Shown in pieces: positions 24,801-37,099 of a stretch of 64,000 nucleotides of DNA. Made by a program: the position numbers and the translations under genes. Each line of letters begins with the position of its first letter. Positions within the stretch are counted from its first letter, which is position 1. The stretch is taken from the NCBI GenBank assembly GCA_027563935.2, contig CM050450.1, positions 26,957,439 through 27,021,438 on the forward strand. The letters are read 5' to 3'. Below the pieces are notes generated by a model. It worked only from the letters and a program-made list of their open reading frames with translations. It was not told the origin of the DNA and made no database searches. The DNA comes from Costus lasius. Taxonomy: Eukaryota > Streptophyta > Magnoliopsida > Zingiberales > Costaceae.

Positions 24801-25950
24801 GAGTCCTATTAGTTGAATGCTGTTGCATCATCAAAATGCAAAATTCTAAATAGATGGTTGACCATTTCCAATCAGATGTGGTAGACCAAATCAACTGGTT
24901 CAAGAATCACTGAACAAATGAGCTCTATCTATCTAATTCAATCAATGAATTGTTTGTTCCGTGTAAAGACAGAAGAACAAGATCAAATTGGGCAAAAGTT
25001 GAAATCATTCTTCAATTCAGTAGCCATGGACAGAAAATACAAGAATTAAACTTAAAAATTTACCTGTAAGGACTGAGGATTGCAGCCGGAACCTTCAATT
25101 TGCGCGTGAGGGGCCTCCACGGTTTGCTCATGAACTCTTTCGGCTGCCCGTGCCCACCGCCGCCGCCGCCACCGTCGACGTCGTCGTAGTTTTCCTCCGA
25201 CCATATCGCGCTCCCGTACCCGTACGTCCCCTTCGTCTCGAACAGCCACCGCGTGTGGTCGAACTCCCCGTTCTGCGCTACGGTGTTGGTGCGCGCCAGC
25301 GCCGGCTTCACCACTGACAGCCCGCGCTCCATCTTGGCCTGCGGCAGCGTCAGCGCGCGCTCCCCGCCGCCGAGCAGCTCGGCGAGGTCCGTCGTCTTGT
25401 ACGGGTCCTTGCACCCGGGACAGACCCCGCCGCCGGTCTTGGCCGCGTCGGTGAAGCAGTCGACGCAGATCCTGAAGTCGCACTCGCAGGGCGCGACCAC
25501 GTTTCCGAGCTTGTCGCGCATCATCATGCAGTCGCACCCCTCGACGGCGCACGTGGCGCCGTTCCCACGGCCGCCCTGGGCGGCGCCTGGGTCGAGCACC
25601 TTGTCCATGACGTGTGCGCGTGTGGCACTGTTGAAGCCGCCGGTGAAGATGGAGCTGTTGACGTACTGCTCCTCGGCCTTGGAGGAGATGGTGGAATCCA
25701 TGGGCTGGTTGTCGGGGGTCATCGGGATTTGCACGTGGTAGCTAGAGAAGCGGCCGCTGCCCATCTCGCTGCCTCCGAGCTCGCTGTCGAGGTCGTCGCG
25801 GGAGAAGCTGATGAAGCGGCCGGAGTCAGTTCGCCGGCCGAATTGGACTGTGGGAGCGCGGGGAATGGGCGGCAGCTCGGTGCTGCCCTGCGGTGGCATG
25901 CCGGTACCGCGAATCGAGCGGCTATTTCGGAGGAAGCCATTGGATGCCAT
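21865..25950 (-). CDS. CSLD: Cellulose synthase-like protein D, CSLD2/CSLD3 clade
   Basis: A membrane glucan synthase of glycosyltransferase family 2. CSLD2/3 proteins make wall glucan in tip-growing cells such as root hairs. Minus-strand coding exons: 25950-25064, 24616-23809, 23727-22741 and 22647-21865. All introns are GT-AG and the frame is open for 1154 residues, normal for CSLD. N-terminal CSLD signatures are present ([20 protein letters not shown]), followed by a RING-like zinc finger with CPGC. Two transmembrane segments lie near 297-340. Catalytic motifs are DDG (420-422), DCD (638-640), TED (854-856) and QVLRW (894-898, split by intron 3). Exon 4 encodes the C-terminal membrane helices. 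Everything needed for activity is present. The clade call rests on the N-terminus; the exact orthologue is not settled. Confidence 0.95.
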
Positions 25951-25988
25951 GGGCGCTCTGTGGCTCCTTGCTCTGCTTTAATTAGGAG

Positions 25989-26280
25989 CTGCACAATAAT
26001 TCCCACATTAATTGAACAAGAAGTCCGTGAAGAGATTAGCGCGCAAGAGGCCAAGAACAGCTGAACAGGGTAACGATAAATCAAATCTTGACAGGGAATC
26101 GAAGGAAAAGGGAGGGGGAAACAAATCAGATGTTGCTATAGAAATATTAGTCCTCGCCACAAACGGGAGAAAAAAAAAAAAAAAAAAAAGGAACAGCCAT
26201 AACATGAAATATTTAACTTTTGTATTTCATTTGTCAGAGATGAACGATGGAAAAAGCATGAATTGGATCAGAGACCAAAC
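25989..26280 (-). other. Possible intron in the CSLD 5' UTR
   Basis: On the minus strand GCGTTGCAG|GTTTGG at 26281 looks like a donor, and a pyrimidine-rich tract with TTATTGTGCAG ends at 25989, 38 bp before the ATG. A TATTTATT-type box near 26360 would then start a short leader exon. Inferred from splice-like signals only. Confidence 0.4.
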
Positions 26281-26380
26281 CTGCAACGCGAAAGCCCACT
26301 GCTCTATGACTCGAGCATCAATCTCGATATAGGAGGGAAAGCTTTTGGCGCAGAGAGCTAAATAAATACAGGAGCTTTGC

Positions 26381-28239
26381 CTCTGCTCCTGGCGCCGCCG
26401 GCCTCGTTGGCTGAAAAGTTGAAAAGGCGAGCTCGATCCAATGGATTACAACTGGATGACAGGCAGACCAAGTCCAACAAACTAGAATTCAACAGAAAGA
26501 ATCTTGTTCAGCTGAATACGCGACCTGAGAGGGCGCGTTTTAGGTGAGACTAGTTCGTGGAGGAATTTGTGCACAAGAAAGGATGTTTAAGGTGGTGGAC
26601 AAGGACGAGCAAGTAAACAGAATGAAACCGTTGGATGGTTCCTCTAAAATCTGATTCGCAAGCAAATGAAATAGTTTGCGTTGGATTTAGTGAAGGAACG
26701 GTTGATGAGGCTTTTTGCATTGTCTTTGGATGGTTCTTGAGGGTCTCTAAAATCACAATTGAGTATGAATAGTTTGCGATTGTGATGAAGCGGCCGAATC
26801 TATTAATTAATGATTTGGTCCGCCAAATGTGTCAAGCTAAGGGACATGAGACATGCATGCACATGAACGGGCGTTTCCATTCACACGTTTGCATTCACAC
26901 AATTCCAATGGACAACGTCACCCACATATAATTAAATTTTCGAGTATGAATAGTCAAATGGCGATGTGCAAGGCATAATCTTGAGACCTAATTAACTAAT
27001 TAATTAATTAATTAATTAATGTGGAGGTGAAAATTCAAATCGGATATGAAGCTTCATCAAAGTATAAAATCATCATAATTGCAAGGCATGGTCAAGTTTC
27101 TACCACGCACGTGCATCGGTCGTGCCAACAACAACGCGGCTACCAGGCATCAAATTAATTTGGAAAAGAAGAAATTTAATTAAATAATGTGCCAGATGTC
27201 TTCATGCTGCTGTTTTTAATGGATGCATTTTAAATGAGTCCAGAAATTATTCTGTGTGCCTAATAAAGATGCCACATGCACAAAAATATGGCCAATGACA
27301 TAAAAACAGAAAAACGATCATTTAAAACATAAACATAATTGCACAAAAATATTTATATTTTGGCTAAATACATAAACATAAACATAAACATAATTGCACA
27401 AACATAAACATATATTTTTGGCTAAATACAAAAATTATTATATTTATAATAATAATTTAATTATATTTATGATTTATATCTAATAATTTATTAAATTTAA
27501 TTATATTTATTATTTATATAATAATAATTTTGGTAAACCAGTAAATTACCAAATTACAAATATTTTTATCGTTATCATTATCAAATATTTTTACCATTGC
27601 TTCTGGTTTTTTTTGCTATTTTGATTAGTAGAAGCAATTGAATAACTGAGCCAAACGCAGTCTAAATCTGTTCATAAGAGATTCACCCGTAGACATAATA
27701 GTTTCATAGCTTGCCTGGTGTGACACCGACTGGTCACCTTTGTGCTACAAATTCAGTCAACAACTCAACCACGTTCTTCCCGGCTACCATCTACAGTAGA
27801 TTCACCGGTCAATCATTGGTGAGTCGCTGCTGCATGCCCCTGCCCATGAGTCTCGAGCACATCTTCAAAAAATAGTAATCACCCAGTTGTTTAACTAGAT
27901 TTCAGCCTAAGTGCCGGTTCGACTCAATTCATAGTAAATTGGAACTCAATTCATAGTAAATTGGATCAGTTATAGCAATCATCCCAAGGAGGACAAATAT
28001 GTGAAAAACAAGGGCTCCTACTTAGAGTAATTAACCACTTAGATCATAATAAAAAAAATATTCCTACAAGTAATATTAAATGCCAACATAGAAAACAATA
28101 TCAATGACCAAAATAATCAAAAATATCTTAATAATAACACAAATATATGAAAAACCCTTTTAGTGTGAAAGGAAAAACTAGGACTTAAGTCCATTAAAAT
28201 AAACTCCAATAAGAGAAATAACACTAAGTTATCTATAGG
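26381..28239. other. Intergenic, AT-rich, simple repeats
   Basis: It contains a TTAA-type tetranucleotide repeat at 26990-27020 and ACATAA-rich direct repeats at 27330-27430 (GGCTAAATACA twice). No gene is supported. Confidence 0.55.
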
Positions 28240-28522
28240 CACAAACCCAAGGCAAAAACATTAATATATACTAAATAACTATACAAAGAGAAAGTCAAAT
28301 GTGAAAAAATAAGGTAACAATTTTTAGGCAAACATTGGAAGAACCAACCATCAAGAATGAAAAGATTATTGAAAATGAAGAAAAAAAAAATAAGCCCTAA
28401 TCTTGATAGGATAAAACAAAAATGCCTAAGACAATACTCATCCAAACAATAGATGCTACTTGTCAGTAGAAGCCTATTACTTTCTCTTTTTCTCCTGTCA
28501 AAGCTTTGAACCGTGCCCCTAA
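28240..28522. repeat. Unclassified repeat family, copy 1 left half
   Basis: The block with GAGAAAGTCAAATGTGAAA and AGATTATTGAAAATGAAGAA matches copies at 33900, 35600 and 45770. It stops at CCCCTAA (28516-28522), where the LTR element begins, and resumes at 32518. Confidence 0.75.
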
Positions 28523-30131
28523 TGTTAGGCCCAAACCCAACTGACTTAGCCCAGTCAACTGGGCCATTGACTATGGTATCAGCCCAACCAAACAGGCCAC
28601 TAACCAATAGTCAAAATTGGCCCATGAAAACCAAATCAAAGGGATTTGGATTTAGAGGAAACTCGCCTCCACCGACGCCTCGGACGAAGGTGACTACACC
28701 AGCCTACTACCAGCGGCTGAGATCACAGGCGTGCCGTCGGAGATAATGCCAAACAACGACACCCTGCCAGGTGGCGATTCTAGGCAGACGAGGTGACGAC
28801 GCAAGCGCTGACGACGAAGCAACGCCACGAGTAGAAAGCAACGACTCGATCTAGTGTCAGGCGGTAAAATCCCGCCTCCGACGAACAGTCCCGTCGTCTG
28901 AGCTCGCATCTGGACACGTGGAGTCGTCCCAATGGAGGTCGATCGGGCGGTACGCCCGCGTGGAACAAGGGCAACAACGAAGGCGCCGGACACACGCGAA
29001 CTCACTGATAAACGAGGCGACGGCTGCAGCTCGATGCAGCAACAATGTCGCGTGGTGTTCGTCGAAACGGCAGGAGGGCTTCCGAGGCCGACCTGGCATG
29101 AGGAAAAACTTGAAATCAGCTGGCCGAATCTGGGCAACGGATTCGGATCAGAGGACGAGGAGCTGGCGGATAGCCGGGAGGATCTTCCGTGGCACTGTCT
29201 CGGCCTGCTCTTCAGTCGCGTGCGCTTGGGCGGAGACAAGGCGACACAAGGAACTTCTATATAAGGGCGAGGCGTTATGCTCATCATAAAAGAGGCTGGA
29301 ATTTAACGACGACAAAGGACTGTTAGTGGAGGAACTGAGGAAGAAAAGTTGTGAGGCTGCGACTTCAAGCGAAGGTGCTCTGCCGACAAAATTTCAGACG
29401 ATCTAAACTCACCGAGAATCCTTTCTTCTGTCTCCTCTCTCTTCGAACTCAGCGGCGCCGGCGAGGGCTTGTGAACCCCCTCTCGGTGCACTCCGGTGGT
29501 GTGGGTAGCGAGGTTGGAGCGCCGTCAACCCGAGTTCTCCTCTGCGACCTCTTCCCCTCTTCTCCACGCTGCTCCTTTCTTCTCCAACGACTTCGACGAG
29601 CACTAGGTCTTCGACCTTGGGCAACGTTGAGTTCGTATCCCCCTTCGACGCGAGTTACCGGACGGAGGGCAAGATCGTCGAACGTTTGCCGGAAGAAACG
29701 CAAGCGCCTCAGCGGTCGAACGAAGGAGACGAAGTCCTTCTCGCTTCTTTGTGAACGACGCGAGTTTTGCATCTTGCACGTGTACGCAGACGCGTTTTCG
29801 GGTTTCGGGCGGTGCGAGGGAAGTGAACAGATCCGGGTTCGGACCCATTAATTTGGCTGAGGTATAAAATTAATCCTTTCCATTTGATTTAGAATCTGAC
29901 GAGGCTGCTCCTCTGTTCCCCTCCTTATTTGGCGATTCTGGACTGGACTGGATGAGGCTGAGGGATGCATGCGCTGATGTATCCCTGCCCGGTCACGCTG
30001 GACCTGAATAATTGGCTAAAATTATCCCCTGCATGGGATATTAAATTGATTTGGCACTGCATGGCATTTTAAAAAGTGTTGTAATAATTTATTTAGCTGA
30101 TTATTGTATTATGTTAAAACAAGGCGTGACA
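28523..30131 (+). repeat. 5' LTR (U3-R-U5) of the gag-only element
   Basis: It starts TGTTAGGCCC at the break in the flanking repeat and ends GTGACA just before the PBS. A TATA box (TCTATATAAG, about 29258-29267) lies 1.2 kb before the PBS. The part 29470-30131 matches 31857-32516; the part 28523-29469 has no second copy in the element. The GC-rich open frames on both strands at 28700-29850 are chance frames. Confidence 0.65.
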
Positions 30132-30134
30132 GAC

Positions 30135-30147
30135 TGGTATCAGAGCC
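30135..30147 (+). other. Primer-binding site, initiator tRNA-Met
   Basis: TGGTATCAGAGCC is an exact match to the standard plant retrotransposon PBS and lies 3 bp after the LTR end. Confidence 0.95.
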
Positions 30148-30185
30148 GGTCCAAATTGCTAAGCTGCTAAAATCTACTAAGGAAA

Positions 30186-31319
30186 ATGGTGCTTTCAAAT
30201 ACAGATAGGATCACACAGCTTGAGGTGGCTGTAGGTGATCTGGCTGCACTCCCCAAGGAGACCTGGTGGAGATGCTGAAAAGCCTCATGACTTCCACCAC
30301 TGAGCTGAAAACTCAAGTGGATAACATACTGGGAGACATGGAAATTTGTAAAATGGAGTTGGCCGAGATGAAGCGAGAGGTTGCTTCCCAGCGCCGAGCG
30401 GCTGAAGCAAACACGGGGGTTGCGCCGCGCCGGAAGGTCCCGGAGCCTGGATCCTTTGCGGGGGTCCGAAGTGCTAAGGAGGTCGAAAACTTCCTTTGGG
30501 ACATGGAAATGTATTTCCAATCGGCCTAGATCCCCACGAAGGATCAAGCTCTAGTCTGCGCAGCGTACCTATCCAGCGACGCAAAACTGTGGTGGCGCAT
30601 GCAAGCAGCACCAACTCTTCTGGGGGAACAGCGGACTCAACAACTTTCATGGGAACAGTTTAAGGCAGAACTAAAGAAGTAGTTCATGCCAGGGAATTCT
30701 TCGTGGGCAGCACGGCAAATCCTGTTAAAACTGAAGCATACGGGCAGCATACGGGAGTATGTAAAGAAGTACACAGCCCTCATGCTCGAAATTGATGACA
30801 TGGTAGAACAGGATAAGCTATACCACTTTCTGGCGGGATTACAACCTTGGGCGCAGACTGAGCTGCGCCGACAAAAAGTAATGACCTTGAAGGAAGCGAC
30901 CCTAGCTGCAGATGGACTAGTGGATCTTTGGGCAACGGATGACGTGGTTCCGGCGGCCCCGAATCGCAACCGAGGAACTCCCCATCCAAGGGGAAAGCTC
31001 CCCTTGGCGGCAAGGAAGCTAAACTTCAAAGGGACCAAAAGAAATCAGGGCTCCAAAAGCAATTGGACAATCGTCAAAGCAACCAACGAAGCAATCGGCT
31101 CCCCAAGCATGCTATATCTGTGGAGGTCACCACTTTATGAGGGAATGCCCCAAACGTGGACTTGATTTTAGCCATCGTCGCCGAGGAGGGCAAGGGCAAA
31201 AAGGAGGCCGAGGAGCCGAAGACTACAATTCCAAAGCTGATTTGACTGGGTGCTTTTTAGATTGTTGTAGCGAATATAGTTCGGAATTTTGGGAACAGTA
31301 TTTTGATGATGTTTTGTAA
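30186..31319 (+). pseudogene. Gypsy chromovirus-like gag without pol
   Basis: The ATG at 30186 starts MVLSNTDRITQ and shifts frame near 30255. The next frame (30266 on) carries a coiled-coil-like stretch, then VENFLWDMEMYF, LWWRM and SIREYVKKYTALMLEIDDM..QDKLYHFLAGLQPWAQTELRRQ, the retrotransposon gag core. In-frame TAG stops interrupt it at 30527 and about 30680. A zinc knuckle CYICGGHHFMREC (CX2CX3HX4C) at about 31112-31150 lies in another frame. After the stop at 31319 there is no protease, RT or integrase before the 3' LTR. Confidence 0.85.
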
Positions 31320-31450
31320 ACCCCTTCTGTGGGTATAACATTTTGTGGTGAATGCACTGAGGCATCACCAAACTTTTATTATCTATGCATGCAATTTTCC
31401 TCTTAATTATATTTTGACTTAATATTAAATTCTTGCATAAATGAGGAAAA

Positions 31451-31620
31451 GTTAGCAGACTTCAAAACTGCTATTTGAGGAAAAGTTAGCAGACTTTAAA
31501 ACTGCTATTTTGAGGACAAAACGTGGACTATTTGAAGGAAGAGTTAGCAGACTCTAAAACTGCTATTTGAGGATAGGTCAAAGAGGACGAGTTAGCAGAC
31601 TCTAAAACTGCTATTTGGGC
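31451..31620 (+). repeat. Four copies of a hairpin-forming repeat in the gag-only element
   Basis: GTTAGCAGACT..AAAACTGCTATTT occurs at 31451, 31485, 31543 and 31591. AGCAG and CTGCT within each unit can pair. They lie between the gag end and the 3' LTR. Confidence 0.8.
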
Positions 31621-31856
31621 ATGAAGAAAGGACGATGTCCAACTAAAACAAAAGAGATATCTGTTCTTGGTTCAACTAAGCCAACTTCACATAAGGGGAT
31701 GCCTTTATGTGAGGGAAGCTTGGGAGGACAACAAGGAAAACTCTTGTAATCAGTCCGAGCTAAGTTTCTCGTCATGAGGGACGCCTTTATGAGGGGAAGA
31801 CTTAGGAGACAAATCATAAATTGGAGTGAGCTAAGTTACTCTCCGATGGGGAGGTA

Positions 31857-32516
31857 TGTGAACCCCCTCTCGGTGCACTCCGATGGTGTGGGTGGCGAGG
31901 TTGGAGCGCCGTCGACCCGAGTTCTCCTCTGCGACCTCTTCCCCTCTTCTCCACGCCGCTCCTTTCTTCTCCAACGACTTCGACGAGCTCGAGGTCTTCG
32001 ACCTTGGGCAACGTTGAGTTCGTATCCCCCTTCAATGCGAATTACCGGACGGAGGGCGAGGTCGTCGGACGTTCGCCAGAAGAAACACAGCAGCCTCGGC
32101 GGCCAAACGAAGGAGACGAAGTCCTTCTCGCTTCTTTGCGAATGACGCGAGTTTTGCCTCTCGCACGCGTAAGCGAATGCGTCTTCGGGTTTCGGGCGGC
32201 ACGAGGGAAGTGAACGGATCCGGGTTCTAACCCATTAATTTAGCTGAGGTATAAAATTAGTCCTTTCCATTTGATTTAGAATCTGACGTGGATGCTCCTC
32301 TATTCCCCTCCTTATTTGGCGATCCTAGACTGGACTAGATGAGGCTAAGGGATGCATGCACTAATGTGTCCCTGCCCAGTCACGCTGAACCTGAATAATT
32401 GGCTAAAATTATCTCCTGCATGGGATATTAAATTAATTTGGCCTTGCGTGGCATTTTAAAAAGTGTTGTAATAATTTATTTAGCTGATTATTGTATTATG
32501 TTAAAATAAGGTGACA
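31857..32516 (+). repeat. 3' LTR (truncated) of the gag-only element
   Basis: TGTGAACCCCC to GTGACA, matching 29470-30131. It lacks the 947 bp that precede this block in the 5' LTR. A purine-rich GATGGGGAGG lies just before it. It is followed by ACCCCTAATATG, which rejoins the interrupted repeat family. Confidence 0.75.
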
Positions 32517-32517
32517 A

Positions 32518-33300
32518 CCCCTAATATGTTTGCCACCTCATTCGATTCTCAAGATTTGCATACCCAATTTTTTAATAACATTTTTAAAATCATTTTGTTT
32601 AAGGATTACGGCTGCGTTTGGCATAGCTGAAACTTTTAGCTTTTGCTTATTGAAAAAGTACTGATTAAAAAGTAGCTCGTTGGAAGTTAAAAAGTTTTTG
32701 GTTAAAGTGTTATGCTGGTCAAATTTTTAAAAAAAATATTTAAAAATAATATTAAATTTAATATTTTTATTAAAATAATAATTTTATTATCATAAAGACA
32801 TATGAATATAGGTGTGGATATGAGATGCAAGAAGAAAAATAATTAAAAAGTAGCCAAAACCAGCTCCCTCCTAGCTTTTTCAAACCTATGCTGGTGCTAG
32901 GTTTCAAACCTAGAAGCAGCTTACTAAATACTCTAGCTTTTCAAAATCAATTATTTTGACCAGCAAAAGTAGTTGACCAACTATGCTAAATAGGGCCTCC
33001 GTTTGTTTCAAAACAGGTTTTTATATTTCCTAAATATTTTATTTATTACTTTGGTAGATAATTTGCGACAAAACTATCAATGAGTAGAATTCTATTTGAA
33101 ATTATTGATTAGAAGGGAGCAACTGTTTTGTATAGCATTGATGCCAGAATAATGCAGACAAATCCTAGTTTATGGAATAAAATGTATAACAAATTTCTAT
33201 TCAACTTCCTGCATTATGAGACATGAAAGCATGTCATTAAGTATGATTTTAGTTGCACTATTTTTTGATTGAAGAAAATTTTCTTGTGTTGAATTTAACA
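32518..33300. repeat. Unclassified repeat family, copy 1 right half
   Basis: It continues CCCCTAATATGTTTGCCACCTCA as in the uninterrupted copy at 34135, then matches 35900-36190. It is interrupted by a MITE at 32610-32998. Confidence 0.7.
32610..32998. mobile_element. MITE with GGCTGCGTTTGGCATAGC end
   Basis: Left end GGCTGCGTTTGGCATAGC; right end, reverse-complemented, AGGCCCTATTTAGCATAG. AT-rich interior, no coding capacity. It sits inside the repeat-family copy, where the other copies read straight through. Confidence 0.65.
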
Positions 33301-33839
33301 AGAATTTTGAAATAATAAAAAGCATGTAAATTTGATAAATAAAAAAAGATGATTATAAAGGTAAAACCCAAAGGTGCAATGAAGAATCTCCTTAGGTGAA
33401 AATCCAAAATATCATGTAAGTTAAATTTAGAATGAACACCTAAGATATAAGTGGGACTCCTCTCTTATGGGACACAATCATGAAAATATTGATCCAATGC
33501 CCTTGCAACATTGAGCATCAAGGTTCAAATGCCTTCATAGGTACGAGACAACAGTTTGGAATAAATTCTAAAACAGTTGCAATAAAGCCTAATGGCTCGT
33601 AACATTTGAATTTAATTGTGTTAATTAATGAACCATAATGTTAGCAATTAATTTGTCAACTTTACTAAATTAAATAATTTAATTAATGGGAAGCTTTTAA
33701 ATTGATTCCCAACAAGCCTTCATAAAATTAAAAAATCTTTTTTAAATATAATTAAACTTAACAAACTAATTAAATAAATTAAACTATTACTCATTACCTG
33801 TATTACGTAAAGAATAAAAGGTAAAAAGATGCAATAGTC

Positions 33840-34330
33840 GAGGATTGAAGATCTTGTTTACATGTTTTATAAGTTTTTATGAGATACTAACCAAAAACAA
33901 AGACAGAGAAAGTCAAAAGTGAAAAATAAGGTAAAACAATTTTATGGCAAGCATTGGAAGAACACACCATCCACGATGACAAGATTATTGAAAATGAAGA
34001 AAAAAATAAGCTACCATAAACTTGATAGGATGAAATAAAAATGCCTATGACATTACTCATTCTAACAATGGATACTACTTGTTGGAGAAGGAGACCTGTG
34101 ATTCTCCCTCTCTCTTGACAAAGATTTGAATCATGCCCCTAATATGTTTGCCACTTCACCCCATTCTTAAGCTTCGCACACTCAATTTTTTAAAATAATT
34201 TGTAAATAAACTATTTTAGTGGATATGAGACATGCAAGCATGTGATTAAGTATGATTTCAGTTTAACTTTGTATGTTTTTGTTTTGTTTGAATAAAATTT
34301 TCATGTGTTGAATTTTCTTTTAAACTATTG
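33840..34330. repeat. Unclassified repeat family, copy 2
   Basis: It holds the same order of blocks as the other copies: GATCTTGTTTACATG, GAGAAAGTCAAA, ATTATTGAAAATGAAG, CCCCTAATATGTTTGCCAC. It is the uninterrupted reference for the 28523 insertion. Confidence 0.7.
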
Positions 34331-35009
34331 ATAACACGCCATAGCATTATAATGATTATAATGTTTCCTGCGACCAAACGAATTGATAAAGAATGAAACC
34401 CTTATGATACTTGCTTACCTATATGGGTAGATGTCTTTCTCTAGCAAAAGTAATAGTATTATGTTATTCTAAAATTTTATTCAAAATTTATTTAAAATAA
34501 ATATTTCACCTAAGATTATAGTGGGCATATTATCTAATTTTCTATTCAAGAAATTATAAGAATTGTGAAATAATGAAAAGACACTTAAATTTGGTAAATA
34601 AAAAAGATAGTTTGAAATGTAAAATCCAAAGGCGAACTGAAGATTGTCCATAAGTGGAACTCTATATTCTCGTGCTAGTTAAATTTAAAATAAACACTCG
34701 TGACACAATTGAGACTCCTCTTTTATTGAACATGAATGAGAAAAGTTTGACTACATGCCCTTTCAGCGTCAAGTAGGAAGAAACTTAAAAAACTAAGAAG
34801 AAGAAGAAGAAAAATAGAGATTTCTCATTGTTAAAAATCAGTCCGTCTAAACACATTTATAGGTGCTAGACAACAGTTTGAAATTAATTCTAAAATACTT
34901 ATGGATTTGAGTTTTGCATCTTTTGGAATGTTGTTACCAAAGTTCAAGATGGTATTTTATTTTAAATATTTGATTGTGGGGTGTTTTGTGGTGTGTTTTT
35001 CATTTTTGG

Positions 35010-36330
35010 TTTTGGTATACAGTGCACTCAAAGCTTGGATGAATACGTTGCATTAAATGATTATTTTGAGTGCAATGGAAAGGTTATTGTTCTTTTGTAT
35101 CTTTACCTTTTGCCTAAAAAATTGGTAATGATCTTTTTATTTATGTTAGCTTTGAGTTAAGGTAAGTGGGCAAGGGGTGAGCAAAATTTGATACTTTTGT
35201 ACTTCATTACAGGTGTCAAATTCATAATAAATGATTGTGGTTTGTATCGAAACTCAAATTTTAATTTTGTACCTTCCGAACAATCAAAGTTCAAAAAAAA
35301 TTATTTTATACTAATAATTATTGATGTCATGACTCACACGATGACAAATGGACACATAGAGATGCATTGGTACCAGCAAAAACATCGGTAGTGTGGTACC
35401 CAAACTAGAACTAGTATATGTACCCAAAATTAGTGATTCGAGTATTTGATGTAGAAATTGCGGTATCGATATTGCTATTAATACTCAAATTCACACGCCC
35501 CAAAGTCGGTGATGGCAAATAATAGAAAGTTCAAAAAATGCAACAATCGAAGATTCAAGCTTTTGTTCGGTTATAAGTTTCTATCAGATGCTAACCAAAG
35601 CAAACAATAAAGAGAAAGTCAAATGTGAAAAAGAAGGTAACAATTTTTTGGCAAACATTGGAAGAACAAACCATCAAGAATGAAAAAAATTATTGAAAAT
35701 GAAGAAAATAATAAGCCATAAACTTCATAGAATGAGACAAAAATACTAAGACATTACTTGTCTGAATAATATATACTACTTGTTAGGGATGGAGACTTCT
35801 TCTTCTCCTTCTCGCTTGTCGAACCTTGCCCCTAACGTTTTTGCCACCTCACTCAATCCTCAAGGTTTGCATACTCAATCTTTTCATATCATTTGTAAAA
35901 CCATTTTTTAAAGATTTTATTTGTTTTAAATAGTTTTTTAAATATTTTTTATTTTTTTATTTTCTCTTTTCCATGGGTAGATAATTTACTGCTAAAGAAT
36001 CAGAATTATATTTGGAAATGTTAATTAGATGTGGGCAACTATTTTGCATAGCATTGATGCCACAATGATGCAAACAAATCTACCCTGTAGAATAAAATGT
36101 TTGATAGAATTACATCCAACTTAGCATATACTCGATTTAGTGGATACGACATACAAACAAGTTGTTGGGTATGATTTTAGTTAAACTTTTTTTTTTTCTT
36201 AAAAAATTTTTCTTGTGTTGTATTTAAAAAAATTGATTTCTTTATATAATCATCTTAATTTATTTCATGTTATATTTTTGATATGAAATTTAATAGCATT
36301 GTTATACTCACATTTATTTATAATGGTACA
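35010..36330. repeat. Unclassified repeat family, copy 3 (longest clean copy)
   Basis: It starts GGTATACAGTGCACTC and matches 44660-46560 block by block to ATAATGGTACAATCATATAAA. No frame inside (for example 35188-35391) has a recognisable domain, so the family type is unknown. Confidence 0.75.
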
Positions 36331-36472
36331 ATCATATAAATTTAGTTTCATCCAAGATAAATCAAAATTACAAGTAGGAAAGATGATGATCTCATGTTCA
36401 AATCATATAAACTTAGTTTCATCCAAGATAAATCAAAATTACAAGTAGGAAAGATGATGATCTCATATTCAA
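36331..36472. repeat. 71-bp tandem duplication
   Basis: Units 36331-36401 and 36402-36472 begin ATCATATAAA and differ at about two positions, so the duplication is recent. Confidence 0.9.
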
Positions 36473-37099
36473 CTGGCGTGCATATGGTGCATGAACAAAA
36501 GCAAAAAGAATAAGAAATATTAAATTCTTTATATTTTTATATTTACATGACACAGTCTTAAAATCTCAACATATCTTATAGAAAAGTAAACTTGTTCAAA
36601 GTTAATTTGAATGCTCATGTTCTCAAAGTAAACTAAAAATTTCAACCGCAAATTTGAAAATTGAGATAAAAGTTTTACTTCTTATTTACGTTAAGAAAAA
36701 ACTTTGTGAACGAAATTAAGAAAAGTTCAGGGGCCAAACCAAACTAAGAAAAGGAGCGAACTTGGACCAATCTCAAACTTTTCCCAAAAAAATCATGAAA
36801 TAATAAGGGCATAGAGTTGGACGGAGCTCCGACATGAAGAGGAGCGGCGACACTGCAGGGGCGAAGCCATGGGGGACGGACGCCGCGGAGCTCATCGGCC
36901 GGCTTGGCCTCAGCAGTATGAACTGGTCTGTAAGATCGAGAAGGGAACATACGGTCTGATCTTTTTGGCGCGGACGAGCAACTGCATCGCCATCAAGAAG
37001 TTCAAGCAATCGAAAGAGGGCGATCGCGTCTCCCTCACAGCCATCAGGGACATCATGGTGCGTATCTTCTACTTCACATGTTTATCCGTTGGATATCTA

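Noticed and set aside
26988..27430. CRISPR-like or structured repeat array
   Set aside because: The repeats are simple TTAA and ACATAA runs typical of plant AT-rich DNA.
28694..29851. Several open frames of 100-197 aa on both strands
   Set aside because: They lie in the GC-rich LTR of the gag-only element, overlap each other on both strands and contain no known motif.
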